Assembly: GCA_004794655.1 (NCBI GenBank)
Contig: SMMW01000605.1
Location: forward strand, 372,001 to 436,000
Length of the DNA: 64,000 nt
Direction of reading: 5' to 3'
From: Marisa cornuarietis
Lineage: Eukaryota; Mollusca; Gastropoda; Architaenioglossa; Ampullariidae
In this document: one piece after another, positions 1 through 10,059 of the stretch
Numbering within the stretch: position 1 is the stretch's first letter
Layout: each line of letters starts with the position of its first letter
Notes under the pieces: generated by a model
The model's input: only the letters and a program-made list of their open reading frames with translations
The model's database searches: none
Told to the model about the DNA's origin: nothing
Translations under genes and position numbers: made by a program

Positions 1-135
1 ATGCTGAAGCCGACCGCAAGGATATAAAGTTAGTATCACAGCTAACATGTCTACACTAATATGATCAATGATGTGCACACCAAACGGACCAAACAGTTCT
101 GAAGCAACGTGCATGGTAATTAGGTAAAGTCACAC

Positions 136-287
136 CTTGATGTTTGCCAGCACCAGGTAGGGAAAGGCGACTTGGATGGTGTAGGTGCAGTCCATGTTTG
201 GGAGGTAGGTAAGCCCAGTACTGCTCTCCACTTGCACGCTGTCTGTGATAGTAAGTGCCCCACCACAGGTGTCACGGCTCAGGTACA
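136..287 (-). CDS. Exon encoding first half of a CUB domain
   Basis: This is a 152-bp minus-strand exon. It is preceded by a pyrimidine-rich acceptor (ttccctgcgcag) and followed by a donor reading AAG/gtgtga. It encodes about 50 residues. A Cys followed by GG, a 25-residue gap, then a Cys followed by T-Y-T-I matches the first strand pair of a CUB domain (C-G-G ... N-x-D-C-x-W/Y-x-I), a roughly 110-residue extracellular binding module. The exon enters with two bases (phase 1) and leaves in phase 0. It joins in frame to the exon at 2004-2148, whose last base is a lone G. The rest of the CUB domain would lie beyond base 1 of the window. CUB proteins are normally secreted or membrane-anchored; this protein's identity is unknown. 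Confidence 0.62.
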
Positions 288-507
288 CTGCGCAGGGAAA
301 GTTGAGTGAACAAAATTTTTTTGGGGGGAAATTACACACTCTGGAAGGTGAAATAATAAACAAAGTATAATTTAACTATGCGATGCTCGTTGTGTTTTAT
401 GTGTTAAATGCTTGAAACCAGCAAGAGCGGCACCCTTCTTGTACGGTACATTTCTTTCTTTCTTTATTTCTTTCACCGTAGGGAATAGATGGGCGGGAAG
501 AAACGTA

Positions 508-510
<3 letters not shown>

Positions 511-543
<33 letters not shown>
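511..543. repeat. (AG)n microsatellite
   Basis: About 16 uninterrupted AG units lie in the interval between the two CUB-gene exons. The rest of 288-2003 shows no coding signal. Confidence 0.95.
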
Positions 544-546
<3 letters not shown>

Positions 547-680
547 TAGAGTGAGTAAAAGAGATCGAGAGAACAGAATGGTATGTTTGAACTTGAGAGT
601 TTGTGGTGAATATTTTAGAATATTATTTGTTCTCTAGATGTTTCACAGAAACTGACGTTTAAAAACCCAAATCGATTAAT

Positions 681-682
<2 letters not shown>

Positions 683-751
<69 letters not shown>
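683..751. repeat. (CA)n microsatellite
   Basis: About 34 perfect CA units lie in the presumed intron of the minus-strand CUB gene. Confidence 0.97.
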
Positions 752-1785
752 CAGTGCACTATCGTGGGCTCGTACTAACCCTGCATGATAATACATATAT
801 ATTTAAATAGATGCAATACTTAATATATAAATTAATCTAAAATAATGCATGTAAATATACGAATATCTGCATTTTAGACATGGATTTTCTGGTAATCATT
901 GAATGATATCTTACAGTCATACATAGGCTGCTGCTTTTTGAAAATAGAGAAGGGAATACAAAATAAATGATTTTTAAATTCAATCTAAGAAATAGAACGC
1001 CATGCTGGGACTATCGCTAACTATTCATGCACACGCGATAAAACTTGTGGTTATCGTACAAATTTACTGAGAGAAAATCCGCGAGTTAATATCTGCTCAA
1101 GTACATTCAGAGAAAATACCACCTCCTTTGCATGTGTCAATATAACAATGAAAACGAACAAACAAAGCAGCACCCAAAATAAAAACGAAAAGGATCACCA
1201 ATAGGCTATTTATAGTGCGTGTTTACCTGCGGCCAAAGCTTTGACTGAAGGCAAAAGAATTATAGATAATAATAATGATAATGATGTCACCATTGTGAAT
1301 GGTCCAATTTTGAGATTGTGGTCGGCTGTAGTAAAACTGTAATTAAGGAAACAAATTATCGACAGGGCAGCAAAGTGTCAGCGATCTCTTGACGTCTTGC
1401 GCTCCGCCATGTTTGTTTATGCCGAAGAAGGCGGATACAACACGTAAACAAAGGACAAAAGCCACGTTCCATGAAAAAACTGTTCCACAATCGTCACTGT
1501 CACCTACACATTTGATAAGCTGTGTGTGTATATATATATATATACCAGCTTATTTATGTACAGTATGGAAAAGATCGTAACATTGTTGAAACGAGCAGGA
1601 AGTATTCAAGAAGTGTTTATTGGTTTCTCATGGTAACCATTCCAGGGGTAACAACTCTAGTGTCTCTTAATGACAACCGCTTTAGAAGTAGCTTCCCTTT
1701 CTATGCCTCCGCGTTAGCACAGACTTACTCATCATAGAAGTCTGTGTGCGTTAGTATCGTGACGGGATATGAGTCATTAAACAGA

Positions 1786-1787
<2 letters not shown>

Positions 1788-1862
<75 letters not shown>
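1788..1862. repeat. (CTTT)n microsatellite
   Basis: About 19 perfect CTTT units form a homopyrimidine/homopurine tract able to adopt triplex DNA. The Phe/Leu/Ser-rich frame across it is an artefact. Confidence 0.97.
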
Positions 1863-2003
1863 GTGCATGCATGCATCTTGTATCTGCTTTAGGCAGACTC
1901 TATTAATCTTAAGTCAGCAAAAATTTCCCTAAACGCTTTGCAGAGTTCCGCCATGACAATAACCACCACCTCCCCTAGTTTATTTGCGGTCACATGTTTT
2001 CAC

Positions 2004-2148
2004 CTGCTACGGCGTCGATGTAGAGGTGTAACAGCTCTACGTAGGTAAGGCAGCCAGCGGCCAATGTCATGTCACTGTTGTCAGTGTTGAGTCTTGTAAT
2101 GGTGCACGTTTTGTAGTACGGCACATTCAATCTGTGTGTGTTGTAATG
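2004..2148 (-). CDS. Candidate internal exon upstream of the CUB exon
   Basis: This is a 145-bp minus-strand exon with acceptor ttacacag at 2149 and donor GCAG/gtgaaa at 2003. It reads 48 codons plus one base and ends in phase 1. The next exon (136-287) starts with the two bases needed to complete that codon. The encoded segment has three cysteines and an amphipathic run ending Y-I-D-A-V-A; no family was recognised. A second acceptor at 2132 would enter in a different phase and would not fit the upstream exon. Phase agreement with both neighbours is the main support. Confidence 0.45.
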
Positions 2149-2170
2149 CTGTGTAATAGGTTGCTTTTTT

Positions 2171-2172
<2 letters not shown>

Positions 2173-2217
<45 letters not shown>
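2173..2217. repeat. (CA)n microsatellite
   Basis: About 22 CA units sit just upstream (minus sense) of the exon at 2004-2148. On the minus strand this is a (GT)n tract inside the presumed intron. Confidence 0.96.
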
Positions 2218-2219
<2 letters not shown>

Positions 2220-2512
2220 GAGAAAATAAGCTAATGTTAGGAAACATGCACGACATGTTGACTGACACTGAGATAAGGAAAAGGTCATGGCTGAATTTCG
2301 TTAGTAAATAACATTAGTGATCTGTGAAGAATCTCGAAATTTGTGCAACGGTAGTGATGAATGACAAATCATATTTCATTACTGCATTCCATAGTTCAGT
2401 GAAGACCATTAGAAATGCGAGACATGTCGCATGTTTTGATTTTGAGCTTCGTCATCATTTCAAACAAAGTTTGATAGCGTACTCGTATGTATATATATAC
2501 ATGTACACTCAC

Positions 2513-2612
2513 TGTTAGGACACTGGCACCATCTTCCCAACATGTCACACAGCACAGGTCACACTCCTGGTTCCGCAACTGCAAGGGAACTGGCCCTGGG
2601 ACCAGTCTGAGT
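2513..2612 (-). CDS. Candidate cysteine-rich exon of the CUB gene
   Basis: This is a 100-bp minus-strand exon between a very good acceptor (cttttatctctag) and a consensus donor (ACA/gtgagt). Only one of the three frames is open. It enters with one base and ends in phase 0, encoding 33 residues with a Cys cluster (ECDLCCVTCW). The phase 0 end matches the start of the exon at 2004-2148. The family was not recognised. The splice sites are strong, but the amino-acid evidence is weak. Confidence 0.42.
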
Positions 2613-2753
2613 CTAGAGATAAAAGAGTTTGGGTTGAGATGAAGTTCATGCTGGCTGTTGAAATATTTTACTGTCCTATGTAAACAGCGCACGTTAATAA
2701 TTTAATAAACGCTTTCATTTGTACTTTTATATATACATACCAGCCAGCTTGCA

Positions 2754-2754
<1 letters not shown>

Positions 2755-2830
<76 letters not shown>
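2755..2830. repeat. (GAT)n trinucleotide repeat
   Basis: About 25 perfect units. It creates a false poly-His frame on the minus strand. Confidence 0.96.
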
Positions 2831-3689
2831 GTATTTTCCAGTTTTCTTTTGCCGCAATCAGCTAAACGAGGCCAGAATACGCGAGTCCAGTCCGGAGATA
2901 GGAGCATGCATACAGCAGGGCTATCTGAATATCAGGTTGATCGATTCCACTACAAACACCAGGCTGCAGCCATCGCTAGAATGACAGAATGGAAGACAAT
3001 ACGGTGGTCATTTTACCATCCTCTTTATCGTCTATATTACCACCACCATCAGCACTACCACCAGATTAATTCTTTCTCTTCATCCTTCTTTTTCTCTTTT
3101 ATCTCTACCCTTTTTATTCTTTCTTTTTTCTACTCTGACAGACTCAGTGATGAGGATGGATGAAGGTGTCCTGGGTCCTGTTACCGACATCAAAAGCACA
3201 AGTCATTCACTAACACAGAAAATTGTCTGTAATATGAAGCATATGAAAAGATACCTCGGGATTTATTATCGGCCGGAAGTCATGCATGGGTCTGCATTTG
3301 GAAAGAGGTGTAAAACCTAGGCATTTGATCTTAGAGGTCCCTGTTGTGCGGACGGTCCACACCTACAGCAACGTACCCACTGAACGGAGCAGAGAAAAAC
3401 TGAAGGTACGGGTGCCAAACTAAGTCATAACTACAAATTAGTTCGCTCGGGGACTGAAAAATTTGGTTTTAGACATTTGAGTCCTGCTGTTCAGTCCTAC
3501 ATTTATTTGTGTGGAGTCATTGAAATCCGGGTTCAGACGATATTCACTTCTTCATCGTAAAACATACAGACGAGTCAAAGCAGACATTAAGGCCTATTCT
3601 CACGCTGCAATGTTTTCAGGGTTCGCGCGTGCAAGATTTTGCCTGCTAGGCAGCGTTGTAGCACCGTTCTACTCACACTTAGCAAGGCC

Positions 3690-3749
3690 ACTGGCTAGTG
3701 TCCTGCGAGGTGACGTCATCCGCGCAGCGCATTGTGGGTAGTCGACAAA
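3690..3749 (+). promoter_or_regulatory. Promoter-like block with CRE inside the Harbinger element
   Basis: A full CRE palindrome, TGACGTCA, lies at 3711-3718. It is followed by a GC-rich stretch and the sequence caaaATGGCGG, typical of TATA-less animal promoters where the start codon lies near the cap site. It precedes the transposase-like start codon at 3750, so it is probably the element's own promoter. This is inferred from motifs only. Confidence 0.45.
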
Positions 3750-4030
3750 ATGGCGGACAATCAGATACTTTCGGAAGCTACTGCTGCTACGTTAATAATA
3801 TTGTCTGATGAAGTAGGGAGAGAGAAAAGAAGAAGAAAAAGATGGGGGTGTGGGGTGGGTAGCACGAAGGAGTCGCTTAGATGCCTTATTTTCATGTCCT
3901 CTAAAAGAAATATCTTTGGAAGACTCGGAGAGAATGCAGACGCTTTTTGCGAATGTCGTCTGCAACGTTTGAAGAACTTTTATATCTGATCGAGGCTGCC
4001 CAGGGCACGAGCAATTTCAATTCAGGCATT
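3750..4030 (+). pseudogene. Broken PIF/Harbinger-like transposase 5' fragment
   Basis: Translation from the ATG at 3750 begins MADNQILSEATAAT and passes a basic run E-K-R-R-R-K-R-W, as in the N-terminus of HARBI1-like nucleases (polybasic stretch ending in W). It then loses register. In another frame, from about 3956, it reads S-S-A-T-F-E-E-L-L-Y-L-I-E, which resembles the conserved segment that follows the F-R-M-S motif in HARBI1-like proteins. At least one frameshift separates the halves, and the DDE catalytic domain expected about 100 residues later is missing. It cannot encode an active nuclease. Confidence 0.6.
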
Positions 4031-4462
4031 CCTTGCCTTATCTCGGTTGAGATACTCTAGATGGGCAGTGTCGAACAGACACAGGTAGTTTTCCCACATA
4101 CAAATCATACTCGTACACCTTTCCTCTGACCACATCGCCAATTTCTAATGTGGAGGTAAAAGGGAGGCTACTGTGTTCAAGCATTCCGATTGGCTACAGC
4201 CATGTAATGTAAGTCAGGCTCCGCAAGAAAATAGAATCGCGTCCTATCCGTGAAAACCTTGATGCAAAGCCCCCACCCAGCCGTGTGCAAAACTCGGAAA
4301 GGTCCTACCAGGGCCTACAAACCCTACAAAGTGCGGTACATTGCAGCGTGAGAATAGGCCTTTAGAAACCATCAGAGACCTCACGTACTCAACACCAGGT
4401 GGGAAAAAAATGATGAGAGATGAACCTGTTAAGCTATAGTAAAGCTAAATAACTAGTTCTCA

Positions 4463-4518
<56 letters not shown>
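4463..4518. repeat. (ATT)n microsatellite
   Basis: About 18 perfect ATT units, just outside the Harbinger element. Confidence 0.96.
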
Positions 4519-4520
<2 letters not shown>

Positions 4521-6810
4521 CGGGAAACTGGCATTGATATTCACATTGATAGTATTTTGAAGAAAAAATAGAAATCAAGTTTTGACAGAAAAGACCAGGG
4601 CGAACACAAGTTGAGTAAAAGAGTAAAGAGTTTCGGTGAAAGGATAATGTCATCTAATTCTTTTGAAGCAAGCCATGGGCATATTTACAGAGCAGAAATG
4701 GTAAAGAAAAACCACAGTGACACAAACACACAATTGAATCTGTTTATTGACGAGGGTAGGCAGAACATTTCTGAGACTCTTTCTACAAACGTCCAAGAAG
4801 ATCAGCAATTAATTCATATTATAATTAAATTTGGTTTATCTGGGTAAAGAATGCATAGCAAAATTGTTTGCATTTGACGAATTTCCCCTCATCATAAAGT
4901 AATGAGGATAGAGAAACGAAAATTTAGACTGCAATGAATTCTGTGATAAATAGTGTAATTCTTTGGCATAGTACTTCCGAGAATCTTTTTTGAAAAGAGG
5001 CCCACACATCGGGCACAATAAAAGACGGTCTAACAATACGAGGATATTTCCTTTCCTAGGCCAGGTCGAAGACTCTGAAAGGAGGCAAATCCTGGGGCAT
5101 CTAATTAGCACAAGAGCCCGCCATTGACGGGAATGAGGGCAAGAGGTCGACCAAGAGTGTTTAAGCAGAGGAAATCCCCGCTGGAGGCAGGAGTAGAAAC
5201 ACGAAACAGCACGAGACGCCCAGTGATGGCAACCCGGTGGGTGTGAGCAGCTGATTTTTAAGACCGACCAGTAAGGTCAGTGATTGTCCATTTGGCTGGT
5301 ATTGCTGAGTATGACTGAGGACATAGAGACCGGCATTCTGGGAATGATGTTGTCTTTGTGGCTAAATGGGCATCGAGTCGAACCTTTTTGCTGAATTTCC
5401 CGCAGCAGTCTTCCATTGGCTAGTGGGATCAACGAGTATTTCATTTCAATTCCGTTTTTAAATTTGGGGCAAACCACGCGCCGTAATTTGTGTTACCTGA
5501 TCTACGAGCGTTTCACTTCATATTTTTGGGTCGTATTTACAAACTTTACGAGGAAGATGATAACCGTAGTTAGATGATAGGTTAGAGGAGTAGGATCCAA
5601 GGCAGGAAGTGCACATTCTAGACGGTTCGATACTCACGCGGTGCAATATTCAATAGCCAAAATCGCTTTTGAATAAGTAAGATGTTGTATCAAGGGTGGG
5701 GAAGCAAAAGCATCGAGTTGCTTGTGTTTACGCCGCGTCAGCACAAAGTAAAAAGATGGCCCCGAAATAAAAGCAGTCTTTAAATATCTTCTCTTCGACG
5801 ATAGGTTATGTGACTACCTTTACTTGTACAAATTATTCCCTTTAAATTTTTTTGGCTAAATCTGCAAATGTTACTTCAAGTTTAGTTTTCTTAACTCAGT
5901 AATAACCACAAAGATTAGAAATAATATCAAATTTTCAACAACAAAATGAATTTTTTTCTGCAGACAAACACCAAGGAGACATTTTTATGATTTTGGAAAA
6001 AATTAAATAACTGCAGTATCATGTTAACCATTTCAATTTATAAACTCCTGTTTGTATCTGAATTGGCTAAAATGTGATATTAAAGAACTATTCATCCTCT
6101 TGGACTTTTCATGACAGTAAGAGTAAGATAACTTACTATAACAGTTTTTTTTAAAAAAAAGAATCTTCTTATGATATTATAAAGATTTATTATTTGATGC
6201 CAAAGTGTGATGTTATGTGAATAATAAGATGAGCTCCAGGAAAGAAGAAGTCTTTAAAAATGAATGAGAATTTATTCTACTCCATCTGTTTCTCAGAAAA
6301 AGACATAAGAACAAAATGTGTATTAACTACAGTTATCAAACCTGCTCCACCTGTTTTTTACTCCACATCCAGAAAGTTGAAGGTTTCTTGTGATTCTGGC
6401 TGTGTCTTACTTTCTGTGAATGTCCTGTCTATTTTTACCCCCGCTCCCTCAAGGTTAGTTCTAATGTCACATTAAATGGAGGTCTGTGGTCACATGTTGG
6501 TCTGGTGCCAGACTACAATACCATCCCATGACATTAATGCTGACCTTACTGTCTTTACGGCCATTATAAGGTGTTTGTACTTTTAATACTAAAGGAATAG
6601 CATTCCGATAAATTGTTTTAATACGATATGTTAACTGTTCCTTCATGTGCAAAGGCTATCACAACTCAGCAAGCAGATTGCAAACGTCTGAGAGTGAGAG
6701 AAAGAAAAAGGTAGAAATTGTTGGCATCGATATTTCACTCTAACAAAAACTATTCTGGCACCGATATTTTGAAAACAAATGCTGCAAGAAAGAGTTTTTT
6801 TCGGTCATAC
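4519..6810. other. AT-rich non-coding stretch
   Basis: No splice-flanked frame, repeat array or RNA gene was recognised. The minus frame at 4836-5111 (91 codons) has no recognisable motif and is probably chance. The interval may be an intron between the minus-strand exons at 6811-7048 and 2513-2612. Confidence 0.5.
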
Positions 6811-7048
6811 CTTGGCAATAATCTTGGCTAATTCTGAGAATGGTTGAGCCTCCACATCCTCCATTAGCGCGGTCTGTCTTCCCTCCAAGTAGTTGTATCT
6901 CATAATCAACTTGACGTTTGCTTGTCTTGTTGCCCAACCGAAATATTTCACCCCAGACAGCACAGGATCTCTAGCAACGTTGGCACGGTCTTCCCAGGCT
7001 GTTCGAGGTACAGGGAGCCAGCCTTGTGCCAGCATGGAACCAATAAAC
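6811..7048 (-). CDS. Well-supported internal exon, family unknown
   Basis: This is a 238-bp minus-strand exon with acceptor tctctcttactggcag and donor GCCAAG/gtatga. It enters with one base and then reads 79 open codons ending in phase 0. The peptide begins F-I-G-S-M-L-A-Q-G-W-L-P and includes W-E-D-R-A-N and G-V-K-Y-F-G-W. Its composition is balanced with no low-complexity sequence, as expected of a globular domain. I do not recognise the family. It lies on the same strand as the CUB exons, but its phase 0 end does not fit the one-base entry of 2513-2612. At least one more exon would be needed to join them, or they belong to different genes. Confidence 0.6.
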
Positions 7049-7084
7049 CTGCCAGTAAGAGAGATGATGGCTCATCGCCTGCCA

Positions 7085-7500
7085 GCGAGGTAGAATGTCA
7101 TCTCCGCCAGCGACGGCTCACACGTCACGTGACAGCGGTGATTGACAGATCAGCTAAACGGCTTTTAGCCTGGTAAAAATGTTATCCTAGCGAGCCTGCC
7201 CTGCCTATTTTTATCGGTCATGCTTTGCCTCACACCTGGCTCGCACATAGTCACGTGGCATTACTGCTGAGTACTCCCAAACTGCTGTTTTATTGTCTGT
7301 AGAAAAGCTGCAAGCATGTTGGACTGTCGGCTCTTGCTAGTGCAGCCAGTGACGGTTTGATAGTGGCATGACCCTTGTGTCTAACAGATTGGCTCAGCAG
7401 CTGCCAGCTTGGTAGTACGTCATCCAGGTGAGCGAGGTCAATGACCATAGTCACGTGACCCTGATTGACAGGACAGCTAAGCGGATGCGAGTCGGCGAGG
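7085..7500. repeat. Diverged direct repeat with CACGTG boxes
   Basis: Two related blocks lie about 325 bp apart. Each has GTCACGTGAC (7124-7133 and 7450-7459), then a few bases, then TGATTGACAG, then CAGCTAArCGG. A weaker third version (agtcacgtggca) lies near 7250. The spacing between sub-motifs differs by three bases between copies. This could be an old tandem duplication or the two ends of a degraded element; no coding content was seen. Confidence 0.5.
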
Positions 7501-7548
7501 GCAACAAGTGACAGACTGTCGACAACACATCGGTCAAGGGTTGTTTAC

Positions 7549-7765
7549 ATGGCCGTGTCGACAGAATGTACGAGAAACCCATGTTGTGGAAATTGCGCCA
7601 CTGCGGCCACTGTGCTCCAACTATGGTTGGGTTGATGGCGTAGAGTAGTGACGGGTAGGCTACCACAATTTCCTTCAGTTTAACTCTTTGTTGGCGGAAT
7701 CGCCGTTTGTCCATGGAGGCTTGGCTCACGGACATCAAAGAATGTCCACGAATTGGTAGGCTTGC
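7549..7765 (-). CDS. Candidate internal exon, family unknown
   Basis: This minus-strand frame is open for 72 codons plus one base from an acceptor (taccccttaagtggcag) to a plausible donor (CCAT/gtaaac). The peptide contains K-R-R-F-R-Q-Q-R-V-K-L-K-E and then G-A-Q-W-P-Q-W-R-N-F-H-N-M-G-F-S-Y, aromatic-rich and protein-like. No family was recognised. Its phase 1 exit does not fit the one-base entry of 6811-7048 when the better acceptor there is used. A weaker acceptor 25 bases further in (cacaag) would fit. It may therefore be spliced to that exon or to one I cannot see. Confidence 0.45.
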
Positions 7766-8399
7766 CTGCCACTTAAGGGGTAAACCAAACCTCAGGCCGT
7801 GATGTACCCACTTTACGCCTTACGTGGAGGCACTGCAAAGAACTGAGAGGACACGCAAGTAGTGCTGGAAGGGAAACGCCTGGGTGCCCTGCTTTTTATG
7901 TTCACGATGCTGAGAGCAGCACTATTAGTCAGTCTGTGTTTTAGGTAAACAGTGTGTATATATATATATATAAAGAGAGGTGGTTTCTTATGTCTTCGTG
8001 TCAACTGTTGTATCCCAGCCAATAATCAGTAGTCAGAATCACGACATCAAAGTGTCCGAGCTTGCCCCGTGTAATGTTCACTTCTCACTGCTGACTAATA
8101 GTGCAGTGAAAAATTGAAACGTATAAACACACACACACAGGTGCGCAGACATCTGCGTTTTATCAGTTGGCGTTCGGCTCGCATTTGTGAGATCACTTTT
8201 CGAGAAAGAAATAACTGTGTGGTACACACGGGCAGGGTAACATTATTACACAAGATTTTACTGGTCTGGGGCTCGTTGCACAACGTTTCTACAACGTAAA
8301 ACCGTTCTAAAGAATCAAACTTTTTTAAAAACCGCTCTTTCGCCAGTTTGATGCGTTGCACAAAATCTTGTTCTGAAAGTTTGCCTTTAAACCGTTTCA

Positions 8400-10055
8400 T
8401 CTTTTTTTATACATTTTAGATTTAACAAGTTATAACATTGTGTTGTGGAGTGTGTTTCTATAAAACTGAGTAGGTCTATATATTTAAAAATATGTGATGC
8501 CAGCGACCCCTGTCTTCCACATCTGTCTCTCACGGACCCTGCGGAAGAAAATCAAGATAAAGAAGAGGTTTGCGGTGGGAGGTTATCAGATTCTGTTCCC
8601 TTATTTCTTGCATTTAAAAAGAAAAAGCACGCGAAAATAGAACAGAAATAAGACTCTTTTCAAGGTAACAATTTTCCTCTGCTTCTTTATTTTAGAGCCG
8701 GGGTTGGGAAGGTCAGGCCCGCGAAACCATTTGGTCTGGTCCAGCCAAGGCAGCCACAGGCGGCACTCGAAATTCAGTTTATCAAAGAGCTTTTTTCATA
8801 GCAACAAATTTATACTACATGAATCATAATAAGAACGGAAATTTTGTGGGACAAGCAAGAAACGTCCATTATGGGACAGACAGGACACAGACGAGTACAT
8901 GAGGGAACAGACACGTATGCTTCTCGTCTGCTACCCTGCGGACCGTTGGCCTGTGTTGTGGGGATTTAGAAGGCAGTCAGTGTCAGACAGGCTGGGAACG
9001 TTTTTGGCAAAAAGTGTTAGACACTGTGGGGAAACTATGGTTTGACTTAACATAGCAGCGTAATGACTGAGGTAAGGTTTTGCATTCTCTTCATTTGTGA
9101 ACATTTTAGCATTGCAGCATGCTGTCTATATTTGTTTATGTGAGTATTCGTTAGAATAACACACTAACCTGGAAATTTTGTGATAGCTGAAAGTTTCATG
9201 CAATTTCTGATTGAAGAAAGATATTACATGCCTGCAGGTGTGAAGCGTTTGATCGCATCGGTCATTGTACAAGTCCTCAGACACCAAAGCGATGACTGCA
9301 GCAGAAAAAGGACTTGCAAAGCAAAATTGGCCTTCACAATCAGTGCTTCATCGCTTTTCATGCCATTCAGTAATGTGTGACAGAGATAAGCCGAACTCTG
9401 AAACTCAGGGAAAATATTCAAGCGAATTGTGGTACACAGATATAACCAAATATTTGTACACATTCAGCTGTATGTGTGATCTTTATGTCAGAGGACCACT
9501 TCAATAACAGAAGTAGCGTTTGTAGTGGGACCAACTTTTTTCTGTTTTTTTTGTGTGTGTTGTTTTTCATGTTATTATTTTGAAGTTTACTGTGTGAACA
9601 GACTGTTTGTCTGCAAAACTGGAAAAAATATGCAATCTTTGGATACCATGCACGCTCTGAGCATGCATAAGGCCAACGCAGACATACTCTCTCTGTATCA
9701 TGCTCTCTTCAAGTGGGCGTCCGAAAAACACAGCAAATATAAAAAAAAATTAATGTTTATTTTCATTTTATAAGGTGGATTTGGAAAATACCAACAATAC
9801 TTTTTTTGAAATTTTGGGAGCATATGGGTTAACTCATTACCAAAAGCTGGCATCCTCAGCAACAGTTGACTTCCCTCAAGGGACTCTAGAAACCCTTTGA
9901 AATGCGTTCCCATTGCATGCACATTGCCCGCCAGCTTGCTGCCTCGAATTCAGCCATCATGCAGTGGTCGTAGTGGTGGTTCTACGTTCGTTATTAGCCA
10001 GGCAACACAAAAAATGAGACAACAGGCTACCGCATCCCCACCCCCTACCGCACTA
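8400..10055. other. Non-coding stretch
   Basis: Only short chance frames occur here. No microsatellite longer than about 20 bp, no inverted-end element and no exon with convincing splice sites was found. Confidence 0.45.
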
Positions 10056-10059
10056 TGCG

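Larger units (their letters stand above)
3587..4364. mobile_element. PIF/Harbinger-type DNA transposon, internally deleted
   Basis: The element body is 3590-4361 (772 bp). Its first 24 bases, beginning AGGCCTATTCTCACG, are the perfect reverse complement of its last 24. A TTA trinucleotide lies directly outside each end (3587-3589 and 4362-4364). TTA/TAA target duplications with inverted ends are the signature of PIF/Harbinger transposons. Inside are a CRE-bearing promoter-like block and an ATG-initiated but frameshifted piece of a transposase-like gene (3750-4030); the catalytic region is absent. Perfect ends with a broken gene suggest a fairly recent, non-autonomous copy moved in trans. Orientation by the gene is plus. 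Confidence 0.85.

Noticed and set aside
2668..2907. Poly-His protein on the minus strand
   Set aside because: Translation of the (GAT)n microsatellite.
8265..8400. Repeated GTTGCACAA and AAACCG words suggesting a transposon end
   Set aside because: No inverted partner or target duplication found within several kb.
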